A DNA stretch of 64,000 nucleotides from NCBI RefSeq assembly GCF_945859705.1, contig NC_079136.1, positions 44,529,989 to 44,593,988 of the forward strand, given 5' to 3'. The stretch's first letter is position 1. Each line of letters starts with the position of its first letter. Of the stretch, positions 34,330 through 45,900 are shown one piece after another. The notes beneath the pieces were generated by a model, which was given only the letters and a program-made list of their open reading frames with translations, was not told the origin of the DNA and made no database searches. The stretch comes from Episyrphus balteatus. Lineage: Eukaryota > Arthropoda > Insecta > Diptera > Syrphidae. The translations under genes were made by a program, and so were the position numbers.

Positions 34330-34463
34330 TACCGACTTCCAAAAAGGAGGAGGTATTCAATTCGTCTGTATTTTTTTTTTTTTTTTTACGTTTGTTACCG
34401 CATAACTTTGTACTGAGTGAACCAATTTTCATAATTCTTTTTGAATAGGATAGCTGGTGGCTC
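34330..34463 (+). repeat. Dispersed 'ACCGACTTCCAAAAAGGAGG' repeat, truncated copy 3
   Basis: Matches copy 2 from ACCGACTTCCAAAAAGGAGG through ATAGCTGGTGGCT, then diverges. The 3' half is missing. Confidence 0.85.
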
Positions 34464-34593
34464 TCTATACAAAATTTTACCAACTTCAAGACATTATTTG
34501 AAATTTGACAGGTCAAACTGTCTCTAACCACTTCAAAAAGTACACTTGTTAAAATTTTGTGAATTTTGTTTTTTGCAAAAAAAAAAGTATAGG

Positions 34594-35546
34594 GTAAAAC
34601 TATACAATACGCCCCAGTTTACAAAACGCCCCACCAGTCTCGTACACACACAGGTGTTGTTAGACAAACAAAACGAAAACTTTTCAAACTAATTTAAGTT
34701 GATCGTCAATTGTGTTGTTGAGTTGTAGTAATCTGTGTGCCCTGAAAAGAAAAAAACTGCAAAACAAAAATTTGGGACCAAAACATATTGCGGAGAGCGC
34801 AGACAAAATTTAATTTTTTCAAAAAGTATAAAGACCATATCAAATTGATATATTTATTTAGAAAGTTCAAAAATTGGGCTTCTTAGTCCTTTTTTGGCAA
34901 TTCCTTGAAATCAGTTTGGATTGTTATATTTTTGCATGCGCGTATTGCACTTCGAAATTTACAAAACGCCCCAGTACAGTAAGTGTAATACGCCCCAGTA
35001 AATTATGAAGTTAAATACTCATTAACATTTTTTTTTATTTTCTATATGCTCAAGAATTGCATTAAATTACAAAAAGACGACACTGCAGCCATTATGGTCA
35101 AAAACGAAAATTATTACAGGACCGTTTTTAAAGAAGTTTAGTTTTCAGCGCATATCTTGCCATATGGCGTTGCACCATTTTTTTTACCATGTATACATAC
35201 CAGATTGCAACATTTGCGGCCGCAAAGCATCTCAAAATTCTATATTCCAAAATCAATTAATTTAATTTTTCTAATTTAGTAAATTTGTGCCTACTTTTTC
35301 CTTAGGGGCGTTTTGTCACTGGTGTGGGGCGTTTTACCCAGCAAATGAGTTACAAAACGCCCCACTTGAACTTTTTTTAAACTATTTATATATAATATAT
35401 GCTAACATATTTTAGTACATATGAATATGCCAAAAGTTAGAAAAAAGACTATACTTTTTATATTTACCAAAAAAACTATTAATTTCCTTTATTTTTTTTG
35501 TTTTATTGAAGATTCAAAAAAAGTGGGGCGTATTGTATAGTTTTAC
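34594..35546. mobile_element. 953-bp TIR element with repeated ACGCCCC motifs
   Basis: Ends GTAAAACTATACAATACGCC and its inverted copy GGCGTATTGTATAGTTTTAC are perfect over 20 bp and nearly so beyond. The interior repeats ACAAAACGCCCC or its complement at about 34620, 34967, 34988, 35307, 35326 and 35350. Such spaced subterminal motifs are typical of nonautonomous DNA transposons. No clear target duplication and no transposase. The superfamily is unknown. Confidence 0.78.
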
Positions 35547-35681
35547 AAAAACTTTGTATTTTGGAAAAAGAAGTTAATATCTGTATGCATCTTTTATTTC
35601 TTAATAATTTACTGTAATAACTTGGCTAAAAACGATTTTAGATTTTTCGGTATAAAAATTAAATTAAAAAAAAACCAAAAT

Positions 35682-36016
35682 GGGCAAAATGGCCTACTTA
35701 GTACTCGGGTAAAATGGCATACTTACTTTCGCATGCTTTTTTATACTGATAGTGAAAATAGTTGCTAAACATAAACGATCTACAGAGAGGAAGTCCTGAA
35801 CTGAGGAAAGTCCTTGATTCCGTCCATCCAAAACATTCGAAGTTCCAAAAACTAGAGTAAGGAGACGAGAAACTAACGTGAAAAGGGTTTTGAATGGCTC
35901 GCAGAAAGATTTGAGGGGATTAAGCACCACTTGTTCCAAGAAAATGGAAAAGGAGCCCTTTGACTGGATTTTTCAATTAAAATCACGTACTTTTGGACAG
36001 TGTGCCATTTTACCCG
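35682..36016. mobile_element. TIR element with GGGTAAAATGGC ends
   Basis: CGGGTAAAATGGCATACTT (35706 on) is matched by the inverted AGTGTGCCATTTTACCCG ending about 36016. A second direct copy, GGGCAAAATGGCCTACTTA, sits just outside at 35682. The interior is about 270 bp without a recognisable protein. The GGGTAAAA start resembles the element just upstream. Confidence 0.5.
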
Positions 36017-36250
36017 GGTAAGTTTGATCAGTGAAATTTGTAGACGTCTTGAAAATTAAAAAATTTAAATACTTTTTGGAATTTTTTCAACTCGCAAAGC
36101 AAAAAAATGTGAGAGTAATATATTAAACTTTGAAAAGTATATAGCATTTAAGTTTGAATGTTACCTTTTTTCGAGATAAGGGACATTTTCCTTGGGGGGG
36201 ACCATTTGAGGCCATCTTTCCCTACCTCTGCTGGCAAGTCCCTCAAGCCC
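36017..36250. other. Short non-coding spacer
   Basis: No gene. GGGGGGGACCATTTGAGGCC at about 36195 resembles the AATGGCC motif of the preceding element in inverted form. Confidence 0.4.
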
Positions 36251-37000
36251 TCCCTCCACTTTGAATACATATGCATTCTTGAAATTCTTCTTTCCTCACC
36301 TTGAGAATCCCGATTATAGAAATCTTTCAGACCTACACTTTAAAGCTTTTCTAGTTATCTTCGGGGTTCCTTCAGGTAGTAACTTAGGTCCTCTTCTTTT
36401 CACCTTTGATATTAATGATAGTAAGATATTTCCATATCTCACTATAAGCAAGGACGAAAATACCAAGTTCTTCAACACCGTTTCGGCAGCTCATGACTCT
36501 GCTCTTATATTTAATTAGACCTAGACCATTTCTAGATTTTGGTGTGTAAAAAATGGCGTGGAAATGTGGTATGTTACCAATACCAAGATACCAAGCTTAA
36601 GTTTTAACGTCAACTCTTTCGATTTCAATCTAAGTACTTCTTCCCTCAAAATCCATCTTCTGGAGTTTTTCTCTTATTGCAACAAATTCTTAACTTTAAG
36701 TGTCTTAATTTTATGTTAGTTTCTAGGTTATATTTTTAGCTTGTATCAAGCAGAATAAATGGGAGTTTTGCCTTAAGAAAGCTAAAAATTTAATTTACAG
36801 AAGCTTTTAGAAGCTGTAACAAATAAAGTCTATACTTTATATCAATTCCTCTTAAGAGGCATAATTTTTACGAATTCTACTCATATTATAAAGAATTCAT
36901 CAGCAGCAACTCTGAATGGTTAACATTATTTAATCAATTTAATATAATTCCACCAAAGAGGAATGTTCTAACAAAAGCAACTTGAGGCACTCAATTTAAT
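36251..37000 (+). pseudogene. Non-LTR reverse transcriptase fossil, most extensive copy
   Basis: The open frame at 36261-36518 reads HLENPDYRNLSDLHFKAF, then GVPSGSNLGPLLFTFDIND, the conserved palm block of Jockey/CR1-like enzymes with its upstream strand. After stops and frameshifts, CVKNGVEM near 36540 matches the WCxxNxMxLN block. At about 36850-36990, RHNFYEFYSYYKEFI and IIPPKRNVLTKAT have the form of the extreme C-terminal region (RRxxxxLxxLYKxxN ... PxRxxR). The catalytic FADD box cannot be read (SAAHDSALIF stands at its place). An inactive, 3'-end remnant. Confidence 0.8.
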
Positions 37001-38699
37001 CAAATTCAAAAAGAAATAAAAACACTGTAAACCATAACCTTTAATGTCTTTAAGTTTTCAATCAATAAATTGAAGCCATTCATATTCAAAAGTAAAAAAA
37101 AAAAAAAATTTCCCACCCTTCAAGGTCAAATAAATACAACTCACGCAATGCTGATCCGTCCTCATTTAATCAAATCCTTTTTCGCCAAAAACCAACTTAA
37201 TTACTGTCGTTCTGTTTTAATCGTTTTGTGGCTAATCGATTTTTCAAAACAAAAAACACAACAAAAAATAAATTAGAACACTCCTAGGCTGTGTCAATCC
37301 TCGTTCCACTGAAAAAACAGAACAAAAACGTAACCAACCTACCCTTAAAACTTAATACTTTTGTTTTAAGCAAAAATCCAATTAAAATGACCCACTAACA
37401 AAATCTGTGCGTTTTTTTTTTTTTCGTTTAAACCTTCTCAATTGCCATGTCCTAGAGAGATCTCTCCACGTTCTCTTAACTCAATCTTGAAATCTTGAAA
37501 ACTCGCGAGCAATCTTTCACACTTCTGAAACATAAATCATCCTGTTTCAACCCGTGCGTCACATAATTGCCCAAACGCCTAAGAACCTTTTCTTTTTTTA
37601 TTCCGCAGAGGAAAACTTAGAAAAAATCAGGAGAAGAAAAACAAAAAAAAAAAACCTCCTCACTTCTTCTCTCTAATCCTTAATCGTATAAGAAGAGAAA
37701 CCAAAGTGTTTTCTATTCCTTAAAAAAAAACCCCGTTGAAACTTTTGTTGGATTTTCCATTTCATCGCCGCCGCCAACTCATAAATCTCAGCAATAAATC
37801 ATCGTGAATTGAAGGCAAAATCTTTTTTGTTTTATTTTATTTTTTAACGCAATGATGATGACGACGACGATGACTATGAACGCCCGCGCGCCGAAGGACT
37901 TTTTCAGTGAAAACATCCATCATAGGGTTTGACGAAAAAAAATATGTACGTATAACATAGGCTTGTGATTTTTATATATGAAAAAATGTAAGGGTTTTCT
38001 TTTTTTTGTATCGAGTTTAGATGAATGGAAATACATTCTTACATAATAATATTACCTCTCTTGTTCGTTGTGTTTGAGTGTGTGTGCCAATTAAATGCCA
38101 TAAATGGGAATCATGTTAAGCCAGTGAGCATGACAAATAAATCGCATGTCCTTTTTTCAGGAGGGCTGGAATTACGTACTATTGTGGGGCCCTGTGGAAT
38201 GGTTATAGGAATACATAATATTTGGGAACAGTAAAGGTTTAATTTTTAATACTTTAAAGATTATGGTATTTTCTCACTGTTTCCTTACAATTTTGTTCAT
38301 TTTATTCAACTAAAACAACAATTTCGATAAAATTTGAAAAATGTAAAACTCATGGGTTGTATGCAGTTTCTATATAGCTTCTATAAAGTTTCTGATAAGG
38401 TTCCTCCAACGATTTTGTTAAAAAAAAAATTCTAGCATAAGTTTTGAATGAAGGTCTATCTTTTAATGAAAATAATTTTTTTTTAAATCATTTTTAAGGG
38501 TACCTCCCATAGAACCATTTTTTCTAAATCCGATTTACTCCGAAACTACTTATTCGAATACAACGAAACTTAAAAAACGAAAAATCAAATTTTTGAAAAT
38601 GGGATATTGAATTTTTTTTTTAATTTTGGTGTTAGATGTTGATTAGTGATTTTTACAAAAGGCTCACCAATTTTATTTTAAAACTTTTTTTTTAAACAA
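37001..38699. other. Mostly unique non-coding DNA
   Basis: The stretch 37440-38240 is less AT-rich, with GCCGCCGCC (about 37767) and GATGATGACGACGACGATG (about 37853). A 69-codon frame at 38025-38234 begins with a signal-peptide-like hydrophobic run (IIILPLLFVVFECVCQLNA) but stops soon after and matches nothing known. A 3' splice-like CTTTTTTCAG lies inside it at 38151-38160. Treated as unproven. Confidence 0.45.
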
Positions 38700-38965
38700 A
38701 ATCATTTATAAAAAATTAGATTTTTAAAAAACGGCTCTAACGATTTTGAAAAATTTTTTTTTCTCAAAATTGCATACTTGTATTGGAGGGCAATTCAATT
38801 TCAGATGCTGTTTTATTATTTTGATGTTTTTTTTTTTTAATTTATTTTTTATATAACTACAATAATAACATTTACTAAATTTCTATATAAAAAGTCCTAA
38901 AAATCTAAGCAACTTCAACCCTAAGAGCAAGTTCGTGCGACCCAGTAGTGCATTTTATTTTTTTC
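38700..38965 (+). repeat. Family C dispersed repeat, partial copy
   Basis: AACGGCTCTAACGATTTTG, TTTCTATATAAAAAGTCCTA and AAGAGCAAGTTCGTGCGACC follow in the same order as at 45010-45190. It ends directly at the truncated Helitron at 38973. Confidence 0.75.
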
Positions 38966-38972
38966 GCTTTAG

Positions 38973-39645
38973 AAATATATATATTAAAGTTTGGTTTTGT
39001 GTACGTTCGCTAACCGGACACACCGGCTGACTTATTTTCTTAATTTTTTTTAAATCAAAGAGGCATAAGAGGAGAAGGTTTAAGGCAAAAAAAAAAATTA
39101 AGATTTTATAGTGTAAAAAGGGGTAACACGACATTGAAAAAAGAGGCTATTTTCTAAACGGTAAGTCGTAAAGAATTGACTTTTTTTTTAAATGATAGAC
39201 AAATTTATTCAATAGTTAAAAAAGGTATTGAAAAAATTCAAAAAATTTCAAAACCAAGTTGTGAAGGTTTTTTTGCAGTCTTAGACCTTCCACAAAAGAC
39301 TAGTTAGAGGTACGCACAATTTTGCACAGAAATTTGAATTACACCATGAGAAAGATATTTAAAAAAAAAATTAGGGGTCTAAAACGGATTTTTTTCATAG
39401 ACCCTGTTTTTTTAAATAAAAGTTCTTGAAAAACAACCTAATTTTTAGGGACATTTTTGAGTAGTCTTTTATTTTTTTGGAATTTTTTAAAATCTGCAAA
39501 AAATCTCAAACTTATATGTAGGAAATATAAGCTTTAACCATGAGCATGCATGTACAAACAATTGAATTTTTAAAATTATTTTTGACCGAATAACTTGAAA
39601 AACAAGTTTTTTTGACCCAAGTTTTTTGCCGTTTTTAACATAGGC
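38973..39645 (+). mobile_element. Truncated Helitron, second copy of the 24.8-kb element
   Basis: From ATATATATTAAAGTTTGG to about CGTTTTTAACATAGGC this copy follows the 24816 element closely, including GTACGTTCGCTAACCGG, AAGAGGCATAAGAGGAGAAG and GGGGTAACACGACATTGA. The initial TC is not present. At the end it jumps from TTTTTTGCCGTTTTTAACA to sequence that is 300 bp further on in the full copy, i.e. an internal deletion between two GTTTTTAACA repeats, and the hairpin end is lost. Confidence 0.85.
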
Positions 39646-42127
39646 AAAGGCTTTAATTTTGTATAATTATTACCTTTCGACCTAAATACTTGTAGAAATT
39701 TTAGCTAGATTTTTGAAAAGTCTTACTTTTCTTCAAATTCTGTTTTCTATAGAGCTTCTTAAATGTTTATTTTTTTTTAAGCTAACGAAGATAAAATTTG
39801 ATTCAATTTCCCTGAGAAATGCTTACGTCTTTTTTTAATTTCGATACAATTTTCTCTAAAAAAAAACTTAAACATCTTCTAAATTCGTCTTCTAATTTCG
39901 CCAGAACTGCGCTCTCAACATTTTTGAACCAATCTAAACAAAATTGGGGAATTCAAGGCCCAAATCTATTTAAAATAATTTCAAAAATAGCTATGTGTTT
40001 CTAGCCAAAAAACTGTTTCACATATTTTTTTTTTTTGTTTCGAAAATTTAAAAATGATTTCTAATACTCTTGCCAATTATTTTGAAAGTTGTACGTGATC
40101 TTGCAGTTAGTGGTTATCTTTTGGTTTCAATACAGTGGATAGTCTTTGAATTTTGAATTTCTTTGAAAAAAACGAAGTGACTAAAATTATTATCTTTCAA
40201 GATCACAAGCGGCATATTAAAACATCGATACCTCTAAATTTGTATCCAGTATTTTCGAAGTATTTCAGAAGCTTTATACAAGTTTGAATAAAAAAAATTG
40301 TTTATATCCTTTTTTTTGTCATAGCCAAGTTCCCTCATTAAAAAAAAAAATAAATTTTTTTATTAACTGAGGCCCCCTGAAATGACGAGCCCATATGCAA
40401 ATGTTACTTTCTCGTTAGCTTAAACTGAGTATTTTTCAGTTCGATATTTCCATATAGATTGCTGCAGTAGCCAAAAAAAAAAAAAAAAAACAATAATGAA
40501 ATGGTTCTGTTTCATGGCCAATCCCTCGAATAAAACTCGCTTAAGCGTTTAATAAATTCGTATCACCCCTCGAATTTCCTTGAAAACTACACACATTTAG
40601 GTACAATTCAATCCGCACGATTTGAATGCCATGTTGAATTGGAAAATTAACTTTATTGATATAGAAAGATTCAGATTTTTTAGAAATGAGGGTTTGACTA
40701 CAAATAATACCAGACAAAAAAAAATGACCAAACAGAAAAGATTTCGTGCTTTTACGCCTTTTTCTATAACAAAAACGTGTCAAAAATCTATTTTCGAAAA
40801 CTTTAGCTTTGCATAAAGAGACAATGATCACCGCAAACTAGGACTCTAAAGGACTCGCTCTCCCATCAAACACCAAACACACACACACACAAACACACAT
40901 TTAAACAAAACCACAGACACATTGGAGCGCACTCAAAACAGCATTTGTCGTGTCAATATTTGCAGTGCAAAGAACAAACTGCATTTTGTCAGCACTTCTT
41001 TTATTTCAGTTCAGAGAGAGAGAGAGTTCAGTTTAGAGAGCCATATAAATTCGTAAAAACCTATAAGCCGCCACTAACACCACCCTCTTATCCCCTATCG
41101 TCCTTCCATCCGTCTCTGTCCGTCTGTTCGTCGACCAATTCCGATTTGTCCTAGTTTTATAGTCCATTTATATGTGCTTGACTATTTTCTGTGTGAGGGG
41201 TGTGTTGTGTTGTTGCCCTGTGCAGTGGCAACCCTCATTTTTATGCAGTTGTTTAGTTTTTATGGGGTGTTAATGTATTTGTTTGCATTCGAAACAATTT
41301 TATTTGTATTGGGAAAAGTTAAACAATGTGTTTAGGATTTAGGAAGCAAAAAGAAATAAACATTTTTTTTTTATAAAACAAGGAACCATATTCTAACTGA
41401 ACTCATATCCTTTTTTTCAAAAAAAAAAAAAAAAAAACATCAAAAAAAGTATTATATGTCCGCTTCGGGGCAAAGTGGTAGGATACCGAAACAACAAAGG
41501 AACAATATTCTTTCCATTTATTTTTGATATTGTTGTTTTTGTTTTTATTATTTCCTGAGCATATTCGGTGGCTGTTTTTGGCGTTTAAATAAATAGGAAA
41601 ACTTTTATATTTTTTTATACCATCATCGCACCAATAGAATTTAGTTTTATTATTGTTTTTTTCGTTCTCGTTTTTGTTCATCAAAGTGAACTTTCATTTT
41701 AGAAACTAAATAACACCGAAGGGTGCAGAATATTTTACAATTTTTTGTCATCAAATTTAACTGGTTTTCAAATAATTCTATTTGAAACAAATTAAAATTT
41801 TTGAACATTTTAATGGAAAGTTTGTCGATATTTTTTTTTGTCGTCGTTTTTTTCGTTGGATTTGAATGTGAAAGTTTTATTTATAGGTATCCAAAAAATA
41901 AAAGGTTTAGCAATAAAAGAGTTTCTAAAAATGTATTAGAAGTGTTTTTTTTTTACCAAATTTGAATGTGAATGGTTTTGTAAAAGAATTAATAGGAAGG
42001 TAAATGTTTTTTTTTTTTTTTCGATTGAACTTTTGGTGAAATGTACAAAATAAACCATCTAGTCTAATGCAATTTGCAGTTGTCCGTGAATATGTTTTAA
42101 CTGACTTATGTATTTGAATATGTAAGT
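39646..42127. other. Non-coding DNA with a unique CA/GA-rich block
   Basis: AT-rich to 40540. At 40820-41240 the DNA is less AT-rich and unique, with a CA microsatellite (40871-40899), a GAGAGAGAGAG run (about 41017-41030) and pyrimidine-rich CCGTCTCTGTCCGTCTG. It is a plausible regulatory island, unproven. Frames up to 96 codons on both strands carry no known motif. Confidence 0.5.
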
Positions 42128-42359
42128 TAGAGTTGCCTATTTGCGGCCGTCTCCAGTTTCCGGTCACCTTGCGGAAAATCATTATAACTAGTGATTTCGT
42201 AGGGTTTATTCCAAGTTTTTTCTTTTATGCTGTTCTACCATATAAGAGCACAGTATAAGAGCAAAAATGTATAATAAACCCTACGAAATCACTAGTTATA
42301 CTACTAGATTTTCCGCAAGGTGGCCGGAAACTGGAGACAGCCGCAAATAGGCAACTCTA
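42128..42359. mobile_element. 232-bp foldback hairpin element
   Basis: Left arm 42128-42210 (TAGAGTTGCCTATTTGCGGC through ATTTCGTAGGGTTTATT) is inverted at 42273-42359 with few differences. Arms are about 85 bp and the loop 62 bp. The loop has GTTCTACCATATAAG, also seen at about 48050 in the TA-flanked MITE. No target duplication is evident. It could be a MITE; such a hairpin could also give small RNAs if transcribed. Confidence 0.85.
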
Positions 42360-42884
42360 CCCTATACAGAAAAGGTTTTATGGCATTTCCGGAAAAAAAA
42401 ATCAACAACGACACTATATATTGTCCTTCAATTTGTATCAAAGCGTCGGAATATGTCAAAAAACTGTACCTGCACTTTATTTTCTAAGGGGATATGGTAT
42501 CCCCTTGCAAACAAAAAATGAGGTGAAAATTACGCAGATGTTGTAGAATATTGAGTTAAAAAAAATCAAAAACCGTCTTGAAATTCCTCCAACACCAGAT
42601 GTTTTAATTGAGCTTGGAAGATGTAGCCTGCACACTGATTCTGGCACATATTTTATTTCGTTCTGTTATCTACCAATCCTAAAAAAAAACTTGTAAAAAA
42701 AAAATTATGAAATAAATTACAACCTTTAAGAAATAAAATGCAAGACTGGGTCACATACCTACATATACTAGCTTTTATGAAAAACTTTGCTTAGAAAATA
42801 AAAATTTTTTATATACAAAATTATTAACAGAAATTAATTTATTTAGCTTTATAAGCAATTTAGTAATAATAAAAAATAAATAAT
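42360..42884. other. Non-coding DNA, no gene seen
   Basis: Contains AAATGCAAGACTGGGTC (about 42738), a trace of the family C end. Otherwise AT-rich. Confidence 0.45.
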
Positions 42885-43740
42885 CATGTGTGCAATTCAC
42901 ACGTGGTTGAAGTGAAACCTTAAAAATAATTTAAAAAAAATCGAAAAAATATAACTCTTTTTTATTCCATCACTTTTTTTATATGACAACCTACAATAAA
43001 TTTTATAACATCTGAAAGTATATTGTTTAAGCTCAAAATGAAAATATTTATATCGACCATGTCTATACAACATCTACAAAAAGAGTTAGAATTTTTTTAA
43101 TCCAATTAGTTTTCATAAAAAAAGCAAAGCAATCAAGCTCTTTTCTATTCTAACGCCATTAAATTCATTTTTTAACAGACAACCTATTATAAATTTTATA
43201 TCATTATTATTTCACCTTTTATATGACGCTTCAATCATATTTCTAGTAGAAATATGAAATTTTCTACCATGCCTACAAAAAAAGTAAGAATTTTTTAAAG
43301 CCAACCATGTCGAAATTTCAAACTGAGATTACGTTACTTCCTCTGCTGCTGGCTGTCTACAAATCTTCACAGGTGTTTTGAGGTATTTTTCAAGTTTTTC
43401 AATTAAAGATTATATAACTTGTAGAGCACGTACCGTTATGTGTGATATATTAAATGAAAGGTAATATTATCAGCATGCGTATTAAAGTTAAATATGTGCT
43501 TTAGATCAAAAGATATAACGTGTTTAGAAAAAGAACATCTTTTCACCGTTATCTCAGAATTTTAAATATGAAATTAATTGAAATTTTTCACAATCATAAT
43601 TTATTTAATTACCTATCTAGTGTATAAATTTCATTCATCTATCTAATAAAACAAAAAAGTTATGACCAATTGATTTTTCGTGTCGCTTTTTCGTTTCATC
43701 TTGTTTCAAATCACTACGATACTAAAGAAGTTTTCACTTC
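42885..43740 (-). mobile_element. Helitron-related repeat, inverted copy
   Basis: Reads on the minus strand. Landmarks are CATGTGTGCAATTCACACGT at the left edge, ACTGAGATTACGTTACTTCC, AAATCTTCACAGGTGTTTTG, TAGATCAAAAGATATAACGT, and GTTTCATCTTGTTTCAAATC at the right, the last matching the centre of the 30-kb palindrome. This defines one end of the family as the stretch ending AGAAGTTTTCACTT. No coding capacity. Confidence 0.75.
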
Positions 43741-43784
43741 AAAAATAACATACCTACATTTTTTGTTAAAATTGCAAAATCCGT

Positions 43785-44000
43785 ATCCGGATCACCAAAA
43801 TATTGTGTTGTTATCCAAACCAAACTGCATACCTGTAGTTAGTATAATGTTTCAGTTCGATACAAAAATTGGAAGTGATTCAAAATTGAGTTCTAAGTTC
43901 CACGATTTTATTACATTACTGTTTGTTTGTTCCATGCGAAACCAATTAAAGCGTATTAGTATTTAAATCAAATACAAACATTTTAAAGAGTTTCCCCACA
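43785..44000 (+). repeat. Family E repeat, copy 1
   Basis: CACCAAAATATTGTGTTG, AATGTTTCAGTTCGATA, GATTTTATTACATT and AGTTTGTTTGTT-like blocks follow in the same order at 46952-47140 inside the second hAT element. Confidence 0.6.
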
Positions 44001-44099
44001 TCATCAACAGTTGGCAAAAATGTTTGTTAACCGATTGCCTTTTTTTACTTGCGATATAGGTACTATATATCAAGTTATGCATTCGTACAAAAAAAAAAG

Positions 44100-44166
44100 T
44101 TGAGATAACATTTTTCCATGACATTACGATGGTAGACAATGCCAAAAAAGTGGGTCCCGGAAGTCC

Positions 44167-44220
<54 letters not shown>

Positions 44221-45195
44221 TAGTCTGTCAGTCTGTCAGTCTGTCAGTCTGTCAGTCTGTCAGTCTGTCAGTCTGTCAGTCTGTCAGTCTGTCAGTCTGT
44301 CAGTCTGTCAGTCTGTCAGTCTGTCAGTCTGTCAGTCTGTCAGTCTGTCAGTCTGTCAGTCTGTCAGTCTGTCAGTCTGTCAGTCTGTCAGTCTGTCAGT
44401 CTGTCAGTCTGTCAGTCTGTCAGTCTGTCAGTCTGTCAGTCTGTCAGTCTGTCAGTCTGTCAGTCTGTCAGTCTGTCAGTCTGTCAGTCTGTCAGTCTGT
44501 CAGTCTGTCAGTCTGTCAGTCTGTCAGTCTGTCAGTCTGTCAGTCTGTCAGTCTGTCAGTCTGTCAGTCTGTCAGTCTGTCAGTCTGTCAGTCTGTCAGT
44601 CTGTCAGTCTGTCAGTCTGTCAGTCTGTCAGTCTGTCAGTCTGTCAGTCTGTCAGTCTGTCAGTCTGTCAGTCTGTCAGTCTGTCAGTCTGTCAGTCTGT
44701 CAGTCTGTCAGTCTGTCAGTCTGTCAGTCTGTCAGTCTGTCAGTCTGTCAGTCTGTCAGTCTGTCAGTCTGTCAGTCTGTCAGTCTGTCAGTCTGTCAGT
44801 CTGTCAGTCTGTCAGTCTGTCAGTCTGTCAGTCTGTCAGTCTGTCAGTCTGTCTGTCTGTCTGTCTGTATAAGGTGCTACAGCCTAAACGGATGGACCGA
44901 TTGATGTCAAACCTGGTATGCAGCGTTATTTGGCGACTCTCCAGAGGGGTTTTTGGAATTAATTTTTTTGGACCAAAAATAACGGTACTTGTCATATACC
45001 GATTTCAGTAAAATTGAAATATCTCGAAAACGGCTCCAACGATTTTGTTTAAAAAATTCAAGATTTTATTTTATTTTTTTTTTTAAAACGAATTTTATTT
45101 TTTTTTCCAAATTTCTATATAAAAAGTCTTAAAAATTTAAACAACTTTAACTCTAAGAGCAAGTTCGTGCGACCCCAGTCGTGCATTTTATTTTT
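44100..45195 (+). repeat. Family C dispersed repeat, copy carrying an expanded microsatellite
   Basis: Left part GATGGTAGACAATGCCAAAA with GTGGGTCCCGGAAGTCCGTC; right part GCCTAAACGGATGGACCGAT, CGAAAACGGCTCCAACGATT and AAGAGCAAGTTCGTGCGACC. The inverted copy at 56.05-56.72 kb has both parts joined by only about 30 bp of CTGT-like sequence. Here that joint has grown to about 700 bp of GTCT/GTCTGTCA repeats. Confidence 0.8.
44167..44868. repeat. (GTCT)n and 78-copy GTCTGTCA microsatellite
   Basis: GTCT units at 44167-44220, then 78 apparently perfect copies of the octamer GTCTGTCA at 44223-44846, then GTCT units to 44868. The plus strand is stop-free in all three frames, giving spurious ORFs of 247 and 290 codons (poly SVCQSVSL). 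No coding meaning is inferred. Confidence 0.97.
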
Positions 45196-45892
45196 AATTG
45201 TCTTATGTAATTAATCCTCTTAACTATTAGCTCGCATCATTTCATTCCAAGAAATTGTTCAATTTACTCAAATTTAATTGTTCATCGAACAAAACATGCT
45301 CATCAACATAAAAAAAAAAAACAAATATAAAAACTGGTGCGACTGTGAATCCTCCTCTTAATATTGTTTTTTCCTCTTTCCCTTACCATATGGGTTGAAG
45401 ATTGTTTTTTTTTTTTTCAATGTCACAATAGTTATCCTTATTAAGGTTCGGAGAACGACAGCAGCTGTAACCGAACCGGTATCAAATTTCGAATCAGAAT
45501 CCTGTTAGGTAAAAATAAGTTCAGGTGCGGATTCACATTAAGGGTGAGGGAACAAAGTGCGTTAATATTACTTCATTTTTTTTTGTTTTATTTTAATTTT
45601 TCAACCATTCAAGTTAGAACAACATGTGCATTATGATAATTTTGTTTTGATTCGACAGGAAAATAAAAACAAGACCAAATTAATAGAAATTAAAAAAAAA
45701 AATTTTAAAAAAATAAAAGAAAAAGAATTTTTTCCCCTTCTCATCTACGGAAGCAGACCCGCTCCTGCAAAATCAACCAATGTCCTTGTTATTCCATTAG
45801 GATATTTTAAGGGTTTACTTATGTCTCGTAGGAGTAGGTATCTTTGTTCTTTTTTTTGGTATTGAAACCAGTTTTTTTTATAGTGCCAGATG
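45196..45892. other. Non-coding DNA, no gene seen
   Basis: AT-rich, with a less AT-rich unique patch at 45440-45560. Confidence 0.5.
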
Positions 45893-45900
45893 ATTGCACC

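Noticed and set aside
44129..45011. Open frames of 247 and 290 codons (poly SVCQSVSL)
   Set aside because: They are a by-product of the GTCTGTCA microsatellite, whose plus strand has no stop in any frame.
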